Below, in pieces: positions 1 through 11,230 of a stretch of 64,000 nt of DNA. Both the position numbers and the translations under genes were made by a program. Below the pieces are notes generated by a model. That model saw only the letters and a list, made by a program, of their open reading frames with translations. It did no database searches and was not told the DNA's origin. The DNA is taken from the NCBI GenBank assembly GCA_016709995.1, contig JADJLQ010000002.1, positions 1 through 64,000 of the forward strand. The letters are read 5' to 3'. Numbering within the stretch: position 1 is the first letter of the stretch; each line of letters begins with the position of its first letter. The stretch is from Saprospiraceae bacterium (GTDB lineage: Bacteria; Bacteroidota; Bacteroidia; Chitinophagales; Saprospiraceae).

Positions 1-1258
1 GAACAAAATTATTGAACAATTAAGCTCTGTTGGAAGAGATAGCTTAGAGACTGGTGTAGCTTATGTGCAGATCATAGTATTGAAGAATATAAAGGGATGT
101 CAGCACTCACCATTTATATCAAAGAAAGCTCGATAAAACTAGTTACCCTTAAAAATAAAACCATTGAAGATTGTTTATTTTATTTTTGCGGTCTGGAGGC
201 TGCAAATTCCTCAGCTGCATGGGATATAGGGATTAATGCTAAATAGCAAAACCCCAAATTTTGAAGAACTTCATGCCACCAAATTATTGAATGAAACACA
301 AGTCTTATCATACTTGGGTTATAGAGAACTGTTTGATTTGCTAAAAAAGCCAGTTCCTTCAACCGTGCCTGAAATTATTTATGTTTTAAAAAATGAACGA
401 ATTTAGTAGATCAAAGCGCTGGTTTTTATATTACTATAAAATTTAGACTTTGGCTGCGCATTAAACCTGAATGATTTGACAGTTTGTCGAGAAAACGCAA
501 TCAGAGTAATACGTTATAAGGGTTTAAATAAAACGGAGACTATCCGAGAATTTCCTGGTCCTAAAGGATATGCCATAGGCTTTGAGGGACTTATAACTTT
601 TGTGTTGGGACAAATGCTACCCGGTAGTGAAATAATCAAGTCTGCCTTTCGAGCTGAACAGTCAGTTTTTCCTGAAATCGCATTAAGAGAGCTATTTGCA
701 AATGCACTTATACATCAAGATTTTACAATAAAGGGAGCAGGTCCATTAATTGAAATTTTTTGATGATAGGTTAACTATAACAAATCCTGGTAAATTACTT
801 CCTTCAAAACAATTAGACAGAATAATTGGTACTATTCCCTAGAGAAAGTAGAAATGAAATTTTTGGCTTCTTCCTTTAGGAGATTTGGGGAATATGCGAG
901 GAACGTGATCTGGGTTTACAAAATAATTACAGCTATTGAGCTTTTTGGACTTCCCTCCATTAAAAGTGGAAGAATTAGAAGAGGAATGCATTTAGGCTAT
1001 TATATATGCCTAAAACCTTTCTTCCAAGCTTTCAGAAAATGAGCGTATAGAAGCTTGGTACCAACACAGCATTATTCAATACATATCTGAGCAGGGCAAT
1101 GAATAATGCCTCACTACGAGAACGGTTTAAGATGAGTGAAAGACAAAGGCCTCAAGTGTCGTTGGTCAACAAGAACACATTAGCTGCCGAAAAATCAAAC
1201 TGGAAAGACCCTGACAAATTCAACCAAATTTGCAGAATATGTCCCTTAATGGGCATAA
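1..1258 (+). pseudogene. ATP-binding AlbA_2/HATPase_c_4-type protein, frameshifted and cut by the window edge
   Basis: Joining three reading frames gives the second half of a Schlafen/AlbA_2 plus HATPase_c_4 protein (the RecG-like 'ATP-binding protein' often found beside type I restriction systems). Recognisable parts are FEELHATKLL (about 265-300), a central stretch at 480-760 ending in the ATPase motif LRELFANALIHQDF, then a segment equivalent to ITNPGKLLPS. The family C-terminus, ASLRERFKMSERQRPQVS followed by AEYVP, lies at 1110-1250. There are several indels and at least one stop (TAA at 1247-1249) just before the expected end. The usual N-terminal DNA-binding domain lies outside the window or is lost. 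The role is unproven; in such islands these proteins are thought to be regulators or defence accessories. The frame-restored residues are well conserved, so the damage is recent or a sequencing artefact. Confidence 0.7.
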
Positions 1259-1265
1259 TTTTTTT

Positions 1266-1445
1266 TTCATTAGAAAACCGATATCCAATGCATTCAATTG
1301 ATTATCAGTTACTTATTGCTTCATTAGAAAAACGACATCCATTATTTGCACTTTGTAGGATGTATTACGTTCTTGCTTCATTAGAAAAACGACAAAAAAC
1401 TCAAATTGTTGATTATCAGATACTTATTGCTTCATTAGAAAAATG
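1266..1445 (+). repeat. Degenerate 54/57-bp tandem repeat
   Basis: The 12-mer TTCATTAGAAAA occurs at 1266, 1320, 1377 and 1431, so the period is 54, 57 and 54 bp. Three copies are followed by A/C-CGA(C/T), and units 1 and 3 also share TTGATTATCAG(T/A)TACTTATTGC before the next copy. All periods are multiples of three, so one frame reads a repeated peptide ending in IASLEKR. The repeat fills the junction between the broken ATP-binding gene and the truncated hsdR end. Confidence 0.75.
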
Positions 1446-1892
1446 ATAGAACTAACTCTACATAAAAACCGTACTAAGTCCGTATTAAGTCCGCTTGTAC
1501 AAGTTGCAGATGGATTGCTGCCAAGGCATTGGGAAGTGATGAATTTGGCAGAAAGAAATGATTCAACTTCAAATGAACTGATTGCCATACTTTCTGTGAT
1601 ACGCAAGGTTAACGGCATTGAAGCAAACCTTACTGCCTTTGACAAAACCGTAGATAAAAACGTTCAGGATTGGGTTTTTAGAAAACAAGCCGAAACATTA
1701 AAGTTTACCGAAGAACAAATGCAATGGCTAAGAATGATTAAAGATTATGTAGCCAACAGTTTTCATATTGACCGGGATGATTTTGACCTGAGCCCCTTTA
1801 TTGCTAATGGAGGTTTAACTAAAATGTGGAACCTTTTTGGAGACCAAACGGATGAAATTATTAACGAATTAAATGAGGCTTTAGCAGCTTAA
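1443..1892 (+). pseudogene. hsdR: HsdR C-terminal fragment (type I restriction endonuclease subunit)
   Basis: This 149-residue frame matches only the C-terminal helical region of type I restriction R subunits (EcoEI_R_C type). It reads VLSPLVQVADGLLPRHWEV, then FTEEQMQWLRMIKDYVA, then DFDLSPFIANGGL and KMWNLFGDQ, and ends in an alanine-rich tail. A full HsdR is about 800-1000 residues; the nuclease and helicase domains are absent and the sequence upstream is the tandem repeat, so this is a truncated remnant. The ATG at 1443 is only where the frame opens. It is followed after one base by hsdS, the usual R/S arrangement in this subfamily. It cannot cut DNA on its own. Confidence 0.75.
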
Positions 1893-1893
1893 G

Positions 1894-3239
1894 ATGACAG
1901 AACTAACTAATATAGATTTACCGAGTAATTGGATAATTGCCAAATTGAGTGATATGGTAAGCAAAATGAATATCGTGATGAAGGTGTTCCTGTATTTAGA
2001 ATCCAAAATATTAAGGCTGGTTATTTTTTAGACAAGAATATTCAGTTTGTTACTCCACAAAAGGCTGAGCAAATAAAAAGACATTCATTCAAATTTAGTG
2101 ATATTATAATTACAAAGCTTGGTGAACCGCTCGGACTATGTTGCAAAGTTCCTGCAAAATATCCATTTGGAATAATTGTGGCTGACCTTATGAGGGTGAG
2201 ACCAAGTAATATCATAGTCAGTACGGATTATTTGGTTTATGCAATTAACAGTAAAATTATTCAAGACCAATTTAAAAGAATTACAAAAGGCACAACCCGA
2301 GCAAGGGTAAATCTAACAATTGTAAGAGATATAGAAATACCACTTGCACCACTCAACGAACAAAACCGAATTGTTCTGAAATTGGATGAATTGCTGAGCG
2401 ATCTGGAAAAGGGCAAAGAGCAATTACAAACTTCTTTGGAGCAGTTAAAGGTTTATAGGCAGTCTATTTTGAAACATGCTTTTGATGGTAAACTTATCAA
2501 AAATAAAGGAGAATGGGAAAAGACAAAACTATGTGAAGTTGCAAATGCTGTTGACCCGCAACCAAGCCATAGAACCCCTCCAATAGTGCCAAATGGTATT
2601 GCTTATGTAAGCATCAAGGATTTTGATTCGAGTTAGATAAAATTGACTTTACAAATGCTAGAAAAGTTTCTCCTAATGTATTAACTGAACATTTGAGACG
2701 ATATACACTCCAAAAAGGTGATTTTGTGTAATTGGTAAAATTGGAACAATTGGAAAACCTGTAAGAATTGTACTTCCCCAAAACTACAGTTTATCTACAA
2801 TATCGTATTAATACAACCTCAAAGTTAATTCCACTTATTTGTATTATTTCTTTCAGTCAAATCAAATTGAAAAAGCTTTTAAAGCAGGAATGAGCGCGAC
2901 TACTCAGGCAGCTTTGGGATACAAAAAGTTAGAGAATTGCAAATTGATTTACCTAACGAAATAGAACAACAACTCATCGTAGACAATTTAGAGAGCAAAC
3001 TTACTGTTTGCGATAAAATCGAAGAAACAATAAACCAAAGCCTTCAAGCTTCGAATTCATTACGCCAGAGTTTACTCCAAAAGGCATTTGAAGGAAAGTT
3101 GGTTGAGCAAGACCCCGACGATGAACCCGCTAGTTTATTGTTGAAAAGGATAAAGGATGAGAGGGAAAAGAGTAAGCCTATAAAGAAAGTGAAAGAAAAA
3201 AATGAGAAAAAACAAATGAAAGCAAAAGCCGAACTATGA
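1894..3239 (+). pseudogene. hsdS: HsdS specificity subunit, multiple frameshifts
   Basis: HsdS recognises the target DNA for a type I methylase/restriction complex. It opens at ATG 1894 with TNIDLPSNWIIAKLSD, the typical start of the first target-recognition domain (TRD1). After a frameshift near 1960 TRD1 continues with GVPVFRIQNI and ends with PLAPLNEQNRIVLKLDELL, the first conserved helix. TRD2 starts near 2510 (GEWEKTKLCEVA) and is shifted near 2635, 2730 and 2800. The second helix is NEIEQQLIVDNLESKL, followed by LRQSLLQKAFEGKLV and a lysine-rich tail. Restored length is about 445 residues, normal for HsdS. The stop overlaps the next ATG in an ATGA at 3236-3239. With four or more indels no full protein can be made from the sequence as given. 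Confidence 0.8.
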
Positions 3240-3853
3240 TAGCAAAAAGAAATCATATCAAAGTATTCGTGGCTTCAACAGTCTATAATTTCGAGTACGT
3301 ATTGAGGCAGGTGTATGAACTGCTCGATTCATACGGATATGATGTATGTATGTCGCATATAGGCACATACCATTAGACAGTTCAAAATCTAATCTTGATA
3401 ACTGTATCAATGCTGGTAAATGAATGTGATGTATTTTTGGGTTTTATCCGCCCGGATTATGGCTCAGGTGTTTTGGATAAAGGAGGGCAAGTCCATTACA
3501 CATTTTGAGTTCGACACAGCTTACCAAAGAGATATACCCCGTTTTGTATTGGCTGATTATCGTGTAGTTTTCACCCGGTCTCTTTTAGAGATTCTTTTGT
3601 GGTAGAAGATTCTACTGCCAAACGAATGGATTTCGACCGCATCTCTTTTGAGAACAAGGTAATGGATACCCGGTGCATCCGTATGTACGATGAAGCCATT
3701 AAAGACAAAGAAAAACCGGCATCCAAACGGATTGGGAATTGGGTTCAGGAGTATATCAGCTATGACGACATCAGGATGCATCTCGAAAGCCAGTTCAAAT
3801 ATCCGGAACGGATTAAAAAATTAATTGAAAATTCTAAAGGCAAAGCAAAATGA
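3236..3853 (+). pseudogene. DUF4062 domain protein, frameshifted
   Basis: The frame opens with KVFVASTVYNFEYVLRQVYELL, a DUF4062 start, and continues after shifts near 3375 with NECDVFLGFIRPDYGSGV and near 3475-3580 with HFEFDTAYQRDIPRFVLADY. The end is FDRISFENKVMDTRCI and a lysine-rich tail. DUF4062 proteins are TIR/nucleoside-deoxyribosyltransferase-like and are often found in defence islands; the activity of this one is unknown. It is joined to hsdS and to the next gene by ATGA overlaps on both sides, so all three were one transcript. Restored length is about 205 residues. It sits inside the hsd operon between hsdS and hsdM, an unusual place. Confidence 0.65.
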
Positions 3854-5258
3854 GTGCAGTAACATTTATAAAAGAGCTCATCAAACAGCAAGAGCACCAT
3901 TCGCTAGAGTTTAAAAGCAGTTTGAATGTAGAAGCCATCCTGAAAACTATTTGTGCTTTTCTGAATACGAATGGCGGTTGGATAATTGTAAACACAATGA
4001 AAAGGAATTAATTGGCCTGCCGGATGATTATTGAAACCAGGGTAAATCAACCTAAACAAACGGCTTTAGAGCAAATTTTTCCCCAACCACTAATCTATAT
4101 TCAACTTGAATCCTTGGATGGAAAATCAGTCGTGTTGTTGAATGTTTTGGAAGGTTCGCGGCAGCCATATTCTTTTTCGAATAAATGCTATATACGCAAA
4201 GGCAATCAGACCCTGGAAGCCGGTCCGGATGATGTGAGTTTGATTTTAAGGTCGTCCAATCAATACACATCTAGCTGGGAAAAACTCACCACAGTTGAAG
4301 CTTCATACAACGATTTGATGGAGAGTGAAATTATCTCTACCATCCATCTAGCAAAAATCTTGGGTAAAACAAAATCATTACCTGAAAGTCCAGGGATTTT
4401 TTTAAGCTACTTTCAACTACTTGACTACACCTCGGTAAAAAATGGGGCGGTCATTTTATATGGTAACGAGCCAACCAAGTTTTTTACCCAGAGCAGAATC
4501 TCGAATTACCCAAATGCCTGAAGGTGTTACCGGAAACCGTTATTCTGATATTGAGATAATAGAAGACAATCTTTTTGTTTCTTTTAGTAAAGTGATGGAC
4601 TACTTCAGAAAAAACAATCCGATTTTAAGTGAATTTCATGCAGACAGTCCTACCAGGACAGACCGTAGAAAAATATCCTTTCGCAGCACTGGAAGAAGCG
4701 ATTGTCAATGCAATGGTTCACCGTGACTATGGTGATATGTCAGGTGAAATCATTATCAACATCCATAAGGACAAAATCGAAATCATCAATTCGGGTGAAA
4801 TTCCCGACGACATCATCAAAGGGAAGAACAAAATAGAAACCCATCATTCCGTACTCAGAAATCCAACCATTGCCCATATGTTTTTCTTAAGAGGCAAAAT
4901 GGAGAAACTTGGTCGTGGGCTTTCACTTATAATGAAGGAGTTTGATGAATTAGGCTTGAAATCACCCGAATGGACATTTCAAAGCGGATACACCAAACTT
5001 ACCATGTATGGTGTAAAAGAGGAAATCAAATTAAATGAAAGGATGACTCGGTTCATTAATGAAATGGCTCCAGACAATGCTTTTTCCAGCGAGGATTATA
5101 CGGAATTCTTTATGGGTGATATCAAAGAAAGAACGGCAAGAATGGACCTTCAAAAGTTGACCGAGGGTGGATGGCTTAGGAAAATTGGAGATGGCCCTCA
5201 AACCCGATACTCAAAAACAAACAAAAAATTTGCCGGATTTTGCCGGATAAGCTGGTGA
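3850..5258 (+). pseudogene. Second ATP-binding AlbA_2/HATPase_c_4-type protein, frameshifted
   Basis: It starts with SAVTFIKELIKQQEHHSLEFKSS, the AlbA_2 (Schlafen-type) DNA-binding motif EHHSLEFK, then AFLNTNGGWIIV. Further segments are GSRQPYSFSNKCYIRKGNQT (about 4150-4210), EGVTGNRYSDIEIIEDN and, from about 4680, the ATPase part LEEAIVNAMVHRDYGD with IEIINSGEIPDD and RGKMEKLGRGL. A winged-helix-like C-terminus follows. Shifts fall near 4000, 4490 and 4640. The ATG overlaps the DUF4062 stop. It is a paralog in type, not a copy, of the gene at the left edge. Restored length is about 465 residues. The last codons run into the TGCCGGA repeat cluster and read FAGFCRIS. Confidence 0.75.
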
Positions 5259-5459
5259 TAGAGAAAGAAACATCATTGAAATACAGCGATTTAGATAAGA
5301 ATCTAAATTTAGATAGTTGCCGGATTTTGGCGGATAGCTATAGTCGATACTACAAAAGTCAAAATGCCGGACTTTGCCAGATGACCTGTGGAAAAAGCTG
5401 TAAGCGATTGAATTTCAATATAATTAATAATCAACCAATTGCCGGATAATGCCGGATAG
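5231..5459. repeat. Four paired TGCCGGA repeats upstream of hsdM
   Basis: Paired heptamers TGCCGGA-N3-TGCCGGA (second half sometimes TGGCGGA or TGCCAGA) occur at about 5231, 5318, 5365 and 5440. Within each pair the two halves start 10 bp apart, close to one DNA turn. The first pair lies in the end of the ATP-binding gene, the last stops about 10 bp before the hsdM ATG. The layout is compatible with an operator array for hsdM, or with a repeated C-terminal peptide (AGFCRIS, CRILADS, CRIMPDS) broken by shifts. Confidence 0.6.
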
Positions 5460-5467
5460 TGAAAAAT

Positions 5468-6950
5468 ATGTCAAGCACGATAGTTCAAAAGATTTGGAAT
5501 TTCTGTAACACTCTTCGTGATGATGGAGTGAGTTATGGAGATTATTTGGAGCAGTTAACTTATTTGCTCTTCCTCTCAAAATGGCCAAAGAATATTCAGA
5601 GCCGCCACTTAATCGAAAAGACATTGCTATACCTAAAGAACTAGGATGGGAAAGTTTAATCAAAGAAAGTGGTGATGACTTAGAAAAGCAATACAATAAA
5701 ATTCTTAAGTCACTGGGACGGGAAAAGGGGAAATGCTTGGACAGATATTCACTATAGCCAAAACAAAATTCAAGACCCTGCCAAACTGTATAAACTCATT
5801 CAGCTGATTGATGCTGAAAATTGGGTAGGCATGGGGTGTAAAGGACAAGGGGATATTTACGAAGGATTCTCGAAAAAGAATGCAGAAGATACCAAGAGCG
5901 GAGCAGGTCAATATTTCACACCAAGAGAATTGATATCTGCCATGGTAGAATGTGTGAGACCTGAACCTAAGAAAACGATTGCCGACCCCGCATGTGGAAC
6001 AGGCGGTTTCTTTTTAGGTGCCTATGACTTTTTGGCTAGTCAGGATTTAGATAAATCAGAGAGAGAATTTCTAAAATCAAGTACTTTTACGGAAACTTGA
6101 GATAGTAGCCAATACAAGAAGGCTTTGCTTGATGAATCTTTTCCTACATGGCATTGGCGACATCAGTGCAAAGGAAAGTTTTATTTCTTCGGAAGATGCT
6201 TTGCTTTCAACTCCTAAAACGACTTTTGATTATGTGTTGGCTAATCCGCCATTTGGTAAGAAAAGCAGCATGACCATTACCAATGAAGACGGTGAAGAAG
6301 AAAAAGACGATTTAGTTTACAACCGCCAGGATTTTATAGTAACCACCAGTAATAAACAACTCAATTTCTTACAACATATCATGTCTATGCTCAAAACAAC
6401 AGGAAAAGCAGCCGTTGTTTTACCAGATAATGTGTTGTTTGAAGGCGGTGTTAAGTGAAAAAGTGAGGCTTGCTCTTTTGCAAAAACCGATTTACATACA
6501 ATACTGAGATTACCCACCGGCATATTTTATGCTAATGGCGTAAAAGCAAATGTATTGTTCTTTGATGGTAAGCCAGCCAGCAAAAATGCTTGGACTAAGG
6601 AAATTTGGGTTTATGATTACCGAACTAATATTCATCATACTCTAAAAAAGAATCCATTGAATGTTGAGAGCCTACGTGATTTTATCACCTGCTACAATCC
6701 AAAAAACAGACATAAGCGGAAAGAAACCTGGTCAGAATCAAATCCCGAAGGACGCTGGAGGAAGTTTGAATATGATCACATTATTACCAGAGATAAGACT
6801 TCATTAGATATCTCTTGGTTAAAAGATAACTCCTTGGCTGACCTTGATAATCTACCCGACCCTGATGTGTTAGCTGCAGAAATCATTGAGAATTTGGAAG
6901 CAGGGTTAGAAAGCTTCAAAACAATTTTAGCAGTATTGAATAATAAGTAA
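5468..6950 (+). pseudogene. hsdM: HsdM N6-adenine DNA methyltransferase subunit, frameshifted
   Basis: HsdM methylates adenine in the type I target. The N-terminal helical domain reads QKIWNFCNTLRDDGVSYGDY. The methylase core shows GQYFTPRELISAMVE, the SAM-binding motif I DPACGTGGFFLGAY, and catalytic motif IV NPPFGKKS, followed by AVVLPDNVLFEGG and ILRLPTGIFYANGVKANVLF. Frameshifts: an extra TC near 5577, one near 5740, one or two near 6085-6100, and one extra A near 6455. Restored length is about 490 residues, the normal size. The ATG at 5468 is preferred over GTG 5459. hsdM comes last in this operon, separated from hsdS by two accessory genes. All catalytic motifs survive once the frame is mended. 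Confidence 0.85.
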
Positions 6951-6965
6951 ATCCAAAAATTAAGA

Positions 6966-8811
6966 ATGAGCCAAAAATTAAATCACAAAATTGATGCTGA
7001 CGATAGAAGTATTAGTGAAATTCTGAAAGACCAGAAATTCACAATTGACTATTTTCAACGTGAATACCCGTGGCAAGAAAAACACATAAAACTTTTAATT
7101 GAAGACTTAACGACAACTTTTCTAAAATCTTACAAAGAAGACGATAAGCGGTCAGAAGTTGCCAACTATCAAAGCTATTACTTAGGTCCTGTTGTTTTCA
7201 GTGTAAATACAGAAAGTGGGAAGAAATCCATTATTGACGGACAGCAGCGTATTACATCCATAACACTTTTGCTCATTTACTTAAATCATTTGCAAAAAGA
7301 CAGTCCGCAAAAGTAAACATCACTGAGTTAATATTTTCTGAAAAGTATGGCGAAAAATCATTCAACATGAGTGATGAAGCCCGTGAGGAATGTCTGAAAG
7401 CACTTTTTGAAGTTGGTGAATATGAGTCCAAAGATGGAGATGATGAAACAGTTCGTAACATGATGGAACGTTATGAAGATATTGACGCATCTTTTCCTGA
7501 TGAAATAAACGAACAGGCACTACCTTTTTTTATTGATTGGTTTGTAGAGAATGTTATAATTGTCGAAATCATTGCCTATTCAGACGAGAATGCCTATACC
7601 ATATTTGAAACTATGAACGACAGAGGATTAAATCTGACCCCAACAGAAATGTTGAAAGGTTATATCCTTTCGAAAATCAGTGATAAAAATAAAAGAACCG
7701 AAATCAATGATCTTTGGAAAGATGAAATCCAAAGGCTGCATGAATATGGAGAGACAGCAGACCAAAGCTTCTTTCAGGCGTGGTTTAGGAGTAAGTACGC
7801 TGTTAGTATTCGTCCGGGTAAAGCAGGTTCAGAGAATCAAGATTTTGAATTAATCGGTTCTCGTTTTCATAATTGGTTTAAAGACAATCACAAATCATTA
7901 TTCAAACTCACTCTATCAGATGAGTTTTATTCGTTTAAAAATCAGTTTCCGTTTTTTGTAAAATGGTATATTGAAAGTTGGAAAAGTCAAACCACATATA
8001 ATTCAGCAAATCCACATTTGAATTATATCCATCATTGGGGAATTGCAGAATCGCTTCAAGAACCTTTATTGCTCTCATCAATAAACTTTGGCGATGATGA
8101 AATAACCATTAGGAAAAAGCTAGATTTTGTTGCCCGATATATCGAAACATTTACGGTAAGACGCAGGTGAACTACCGAAAATTTGGTCAGACAGCAATTA
8201 AATACACAATGTTCAATGTGATTAAGCTTATTAGAGATAATGATTTGAAAGTACTTGGCTCGCATTTGTCAAATGAAGTTTTGCATATGGCAGAAAACTG
8301 GGAGGGTGTTTTAAGATTTAGGCTAAGAGGGATGAACAGGAAGTTTGTAAAACATTTACTTTCCAGGATTTCAAGCTATGTTGACAGTTTAGTAGGTAAG
8401 GATACCAGTTATGTGACTTATCATCATCCAAATGGAAAGCAATTTGAAATAGAACATATTTGGGCTGATATGTTTGAGGAACATTTAGAGGAATTTGACC
8501 AAAGAGGAGACTTTCAAGAATGGCGTAATTCAATTGGCGCATTAATTCTTTTGCCTCAGGGTACCAACCAATCCTTTAACAAAGACAGATATAAAGATAA
8601 GTTGGAACATTATATTAAAGAAAACACATATGTGCAGACCTTGAACGAAGACTATTATTCTAAGAATCCTAATTTTTTAAAATCTGAAATCATTCAACAA
8701 TTAGGTTTTAAATCACATCTAGATTTCAAGAAAGACGATATCGTTGAAAGACAAAGACTTGTACAGCGTCTCTGTGATAAGCTGTGGACAGCAGAATACT
8801 TTATCGTGTAG
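6966..8811 (+). pseudogene. DUF262/DUF1524 (GmrSD-like) protein, two frameshifts
   Basis: The N-terminal DUF262 part has YFQREYPW and the nucleotide-site motif DGQQRITS, then FETMNDRGLNLTPTEMLKGY. The C-terminal DUF1524 part has an HNH-like site FEIEHIWADMFEEH and the conserved NSIGALILLPQGTNQSFNK. The two domains together are the architecture of GmrSD-type, modification-dependent restriction and BrxU/SspE-like anti-phage proteins. A shift near 7313 and another near 8166 divide it into three frames; restored length is about 610 residues, as expected. It starts 15 bp after hsdM and is probably the last gene of the defence operon. Whether it acts with the hsd genes or alone cannot be told. Confidence 0.8.
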
Positions 8812-8995
8812 GACATTTCGGTTCCCTAAAGTTTTAGACTTAATTTTCAAAAAGTGTGAAATAACTGGAAAATGATTACGCCGAGCGCAGTATATTGAAT
8901 AAAAAGTTTTCAATATTCCTAATGACATGTCATGAATAGGCGTACTGCAAACTCCAATCCGTAGTACATCAGATTAAATTTTTAAACTAAAACAA

Positions 8996-9840
8996 ATGAG
9001 CCTGCCACTGGAAGAAATCCGGGACCAACAAAGAGCCACCTGGAATAAATTTTCTCCCAGCTGGAAAAAATGGGATGACCTGAATATGGATTTATTAAAA
9101 CCAATGGGTGATGAAATCATTCGTAGTATTAATCCCAGGGGCGCTGAGGTAGTGTTAGACATTGCAGCCGGAACGGGAGAACCCGGTTTGACCATTGCAA
9201 CAATGTTAACAGCAGGTAAAGTGGTTATTACAGACCTTTCGGAAGACATGCTTGAAATAGCCCGTGAAAATGCAATGAAAAGGGATATTAAAAATATTGA
9301 AACCCGGGTCTGCGATGTGTGTGCACTTCCTTTTGCGGACAATACCTTTGATGCCATAAGCTGTCGTTTGGGTTTTATGTTTTTCCCGGACATGCTGTTA
9401 GCAGCAAAAGAAATGGTTCGCGTACTCAAACCCGGCAGAAAAATCGCTACTTCGGTTTGGAATGTGCATGAAAAAAATTTTGGATTACCGCCATTTTGGG
9501 AACCATCAGCAGACATATGGATTTGCTTGCACCACTGCCAGGTGCTCCGGGCATGTTTCGTTGTGCCAAAGAAGGCTTAATCTCAGATTTATTTTTACAA
9601 GCAGGGTTGAAAAATATTAAGCAAAAAGAAATCACCGCTAAAATGCACTTCAAAACAGCTGATATCTATTGGGACATGATGACGGAAGTCATTACGCTCG
9701 TTGTGTTAGCGCTTAATAATGCAGAGGATGACATAAAAGAAAATATCAGGAAAGAAGTGTATCATCTTTTGGATCAAAAATATCCTGATGGAAATATCCT
9801 GATGGACTCCAGCGCTCTTCTAATTGAGGGTGTGAAATAA
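8996..9840 (+). pseudogene. Class I SAM-dependent methyltransferase (UbiE-like), one frameshift
   Basis: The SAM-binding motif I is VLDIAAGTGEPGLTIA (about residues 52-67), followed by an acidic motif II (ITDLSEDMLEIA), then RVCDVCALPFADNTFDAI and FPDMLLAAKEMVRVLKPGG-like motif, here LKPGR. A frameshift near 9485-9500 separates residues 1-165 from the C-terminal part, which reads GTISRHMDLLAPLPGAPGMF and ends at 9840. Restored length is about 280 residues. The substrate is unknown; this subfamily resembles small-molecule methyltransferases close to UbiE/arsenite methylases in fold only. It stands alone, 184 bp after the DUF262 gene. Confidence 0.7.
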
Positions 9841-9989
9841 GCCGCTGAATGATGGGATTGACACAGCAGGACGAACACATTACAGCACCTGTCTAAAAGC
9901 GGCTATTCGGTGGTTAAATCAAGCTTAGTGCTTTTATCAAAGTAGGTCTAAATTAAAGTAAAATACTTCGAAATCATCACCTACGGCTA

Positions 9990-10171
9990 ACTGCAAAACG
10001 ATGTACCGCAAGTGGATATTTAGAAAAATATAAAAATTGAAGTCGGCAAACTGTTCCAAAGGCTGAATATACTTTTAGCGAGAAAGGATATGTAATTGTT
10101 GAGACACAATTAAGAAAATAATAGGTGAAGATATTGCTCAAGTTACTTTTAATAAAGCAATTCTTTTATGA
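9990..10171 (+). pseudogene. Possible HxlR-type winged-helix regulator remnant
   Basis: In the 475-bp space after the methyltransferase, one frame reads ASGYLEKYKN, a TGA, then VPKAEYTFSEKGYVIVETQL. The second part resembles the wing of HxlR/winged-helix regulators (P-x-VEY-x-L-T-x-x-G). No start and no recognition helix are visible. The rest of 9841-10316 shows nothing I can name. Confidence 0.25.
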
Positions 10172-10316
10172 TAAAAAATTATTAAATTTATTGCTAATAA
10201 AATGATGAAAAATGAAAACAATCGGTTATACCCCATAATGGTGTTGTTTAACAGTTCGGGGTCTGACCATTCCCGAAAATATCGGTTTAGGTATCGCGTT
10301 GTCAGTATAAATTAAT

Positions 10317-11014
10317 ATGAAATCAAAAATTAAGCTTGCAAGGACGGCAGGTATCCTTTATTTACTTATTGTAATTTTTGGATTAATTGCTCAAATCTTT
10401 GTTCGAGACCATTTAGTTGATTACGGAAATGCCCATGTTACTGCAAAAAACATTCTTGCTTCTGAGTACTGGTATAGATTCGGTTTTATCAGTGAGTTAC
10501 TCATGCTTGTCTGCGATGTGGGTGTGGCGACCATTCTTTATATATTGTTGAATGACACAAGCAAGAATTTATCTTTATTGTCTTTTGCATTTAGATTGAC
10601 AAGTATCACCATCCTGTCAATCACAGCCTTGAGCCATTATGCTGCCATATCATTCTTAAGCAACCAGGATTACTTAAATGCTTTTAATACAGACCAACTT
10701 GATGCATTCGCCTTGTTTTCGATCAAAATGCATGGAGGGGTTATAATATTTGCCTTTTATTTTTTGGAATCCATCTCCTACTTCTTGGATATTTGCTTTA
10801 TATAGCTGAAATATTTCCAAGGTATTTAGGAGTACTGCTTTTTATTGGAGGTATATGTTATATATTGAATAGTATTGTTTGGTTCCAATTCCCATTACTT
10901 GTAAAGTATATTTATCCTGCTATTATTATTCCGAGTGCAATCGGAGAATGGATATTCTGTATTTGGCTTATTGTAAGAGGAATAAAATTAAGTTCAAATG
11001 GTAATGATTCTTAA
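10317..11014 (+). pseudogene. DUF4386 membrane protein, one frameshift
   Basis: The frame opens with KSKIKLARTAGILYLLIVIFG, the usual DUF4386 start with the first membrane helix. It then shows DHLVDYGNAHVTAKNILASE, a second helix with LLMLVCDVGVATILYILL, and further helices. A shift near 10775-10795 splits the protein just before the segment LYIAEIFPRYLG, which is followed by two last helices and PLLVKYIYPAIIIPSAIGE. Six helices are predicted over about 232 residues, the normal size. Function is unknown; DUF4386 proteins are inner-membrane proteins scattered in Bacteroidota and Actinobacteria. Mending a single base would make an intact gene. Confidence 0.7.
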
Positions 11015-11230
11015 ATTAACGAATAGACCAGAAGGCTTACACTTTGAAATTCCAGAGGAATATGTTTGTTTTTTAATGACATTCACTTTTCAAGAGGATT
11101 TAATACAAAAGCAAAATGGAATTAATGCCGATTGATCTTTTATAAACAAATCAAAACAAAATTAGTGAAATAATTAAATTTGACTCCACCATGATAGTCA
11201 GCCTAAAACTAATTAGTGATACTCTTATAC

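Noticed and set aside
1266..1445. Repeats resembling a short CRISPR array
   Set aside because: Only four units, the shared core is 12-17 bp, spacers are similar to each other, and no cas gene is near. The steps are multiples of three, so it is a tandem repeat.
1443..8811. A working type I restriction-modification system
   Set aside because: hsdR lacks its nuclease and helicase parts and hsdS and hsdM are frameshifted as given.
8826..8839. CTAAAGTTTTAGAC shared with 51442-51455
   Set aside because: A 14-bp, nearly palindromic AT-rich match in 64 kb can arise by chance and no wider similarity was seen.
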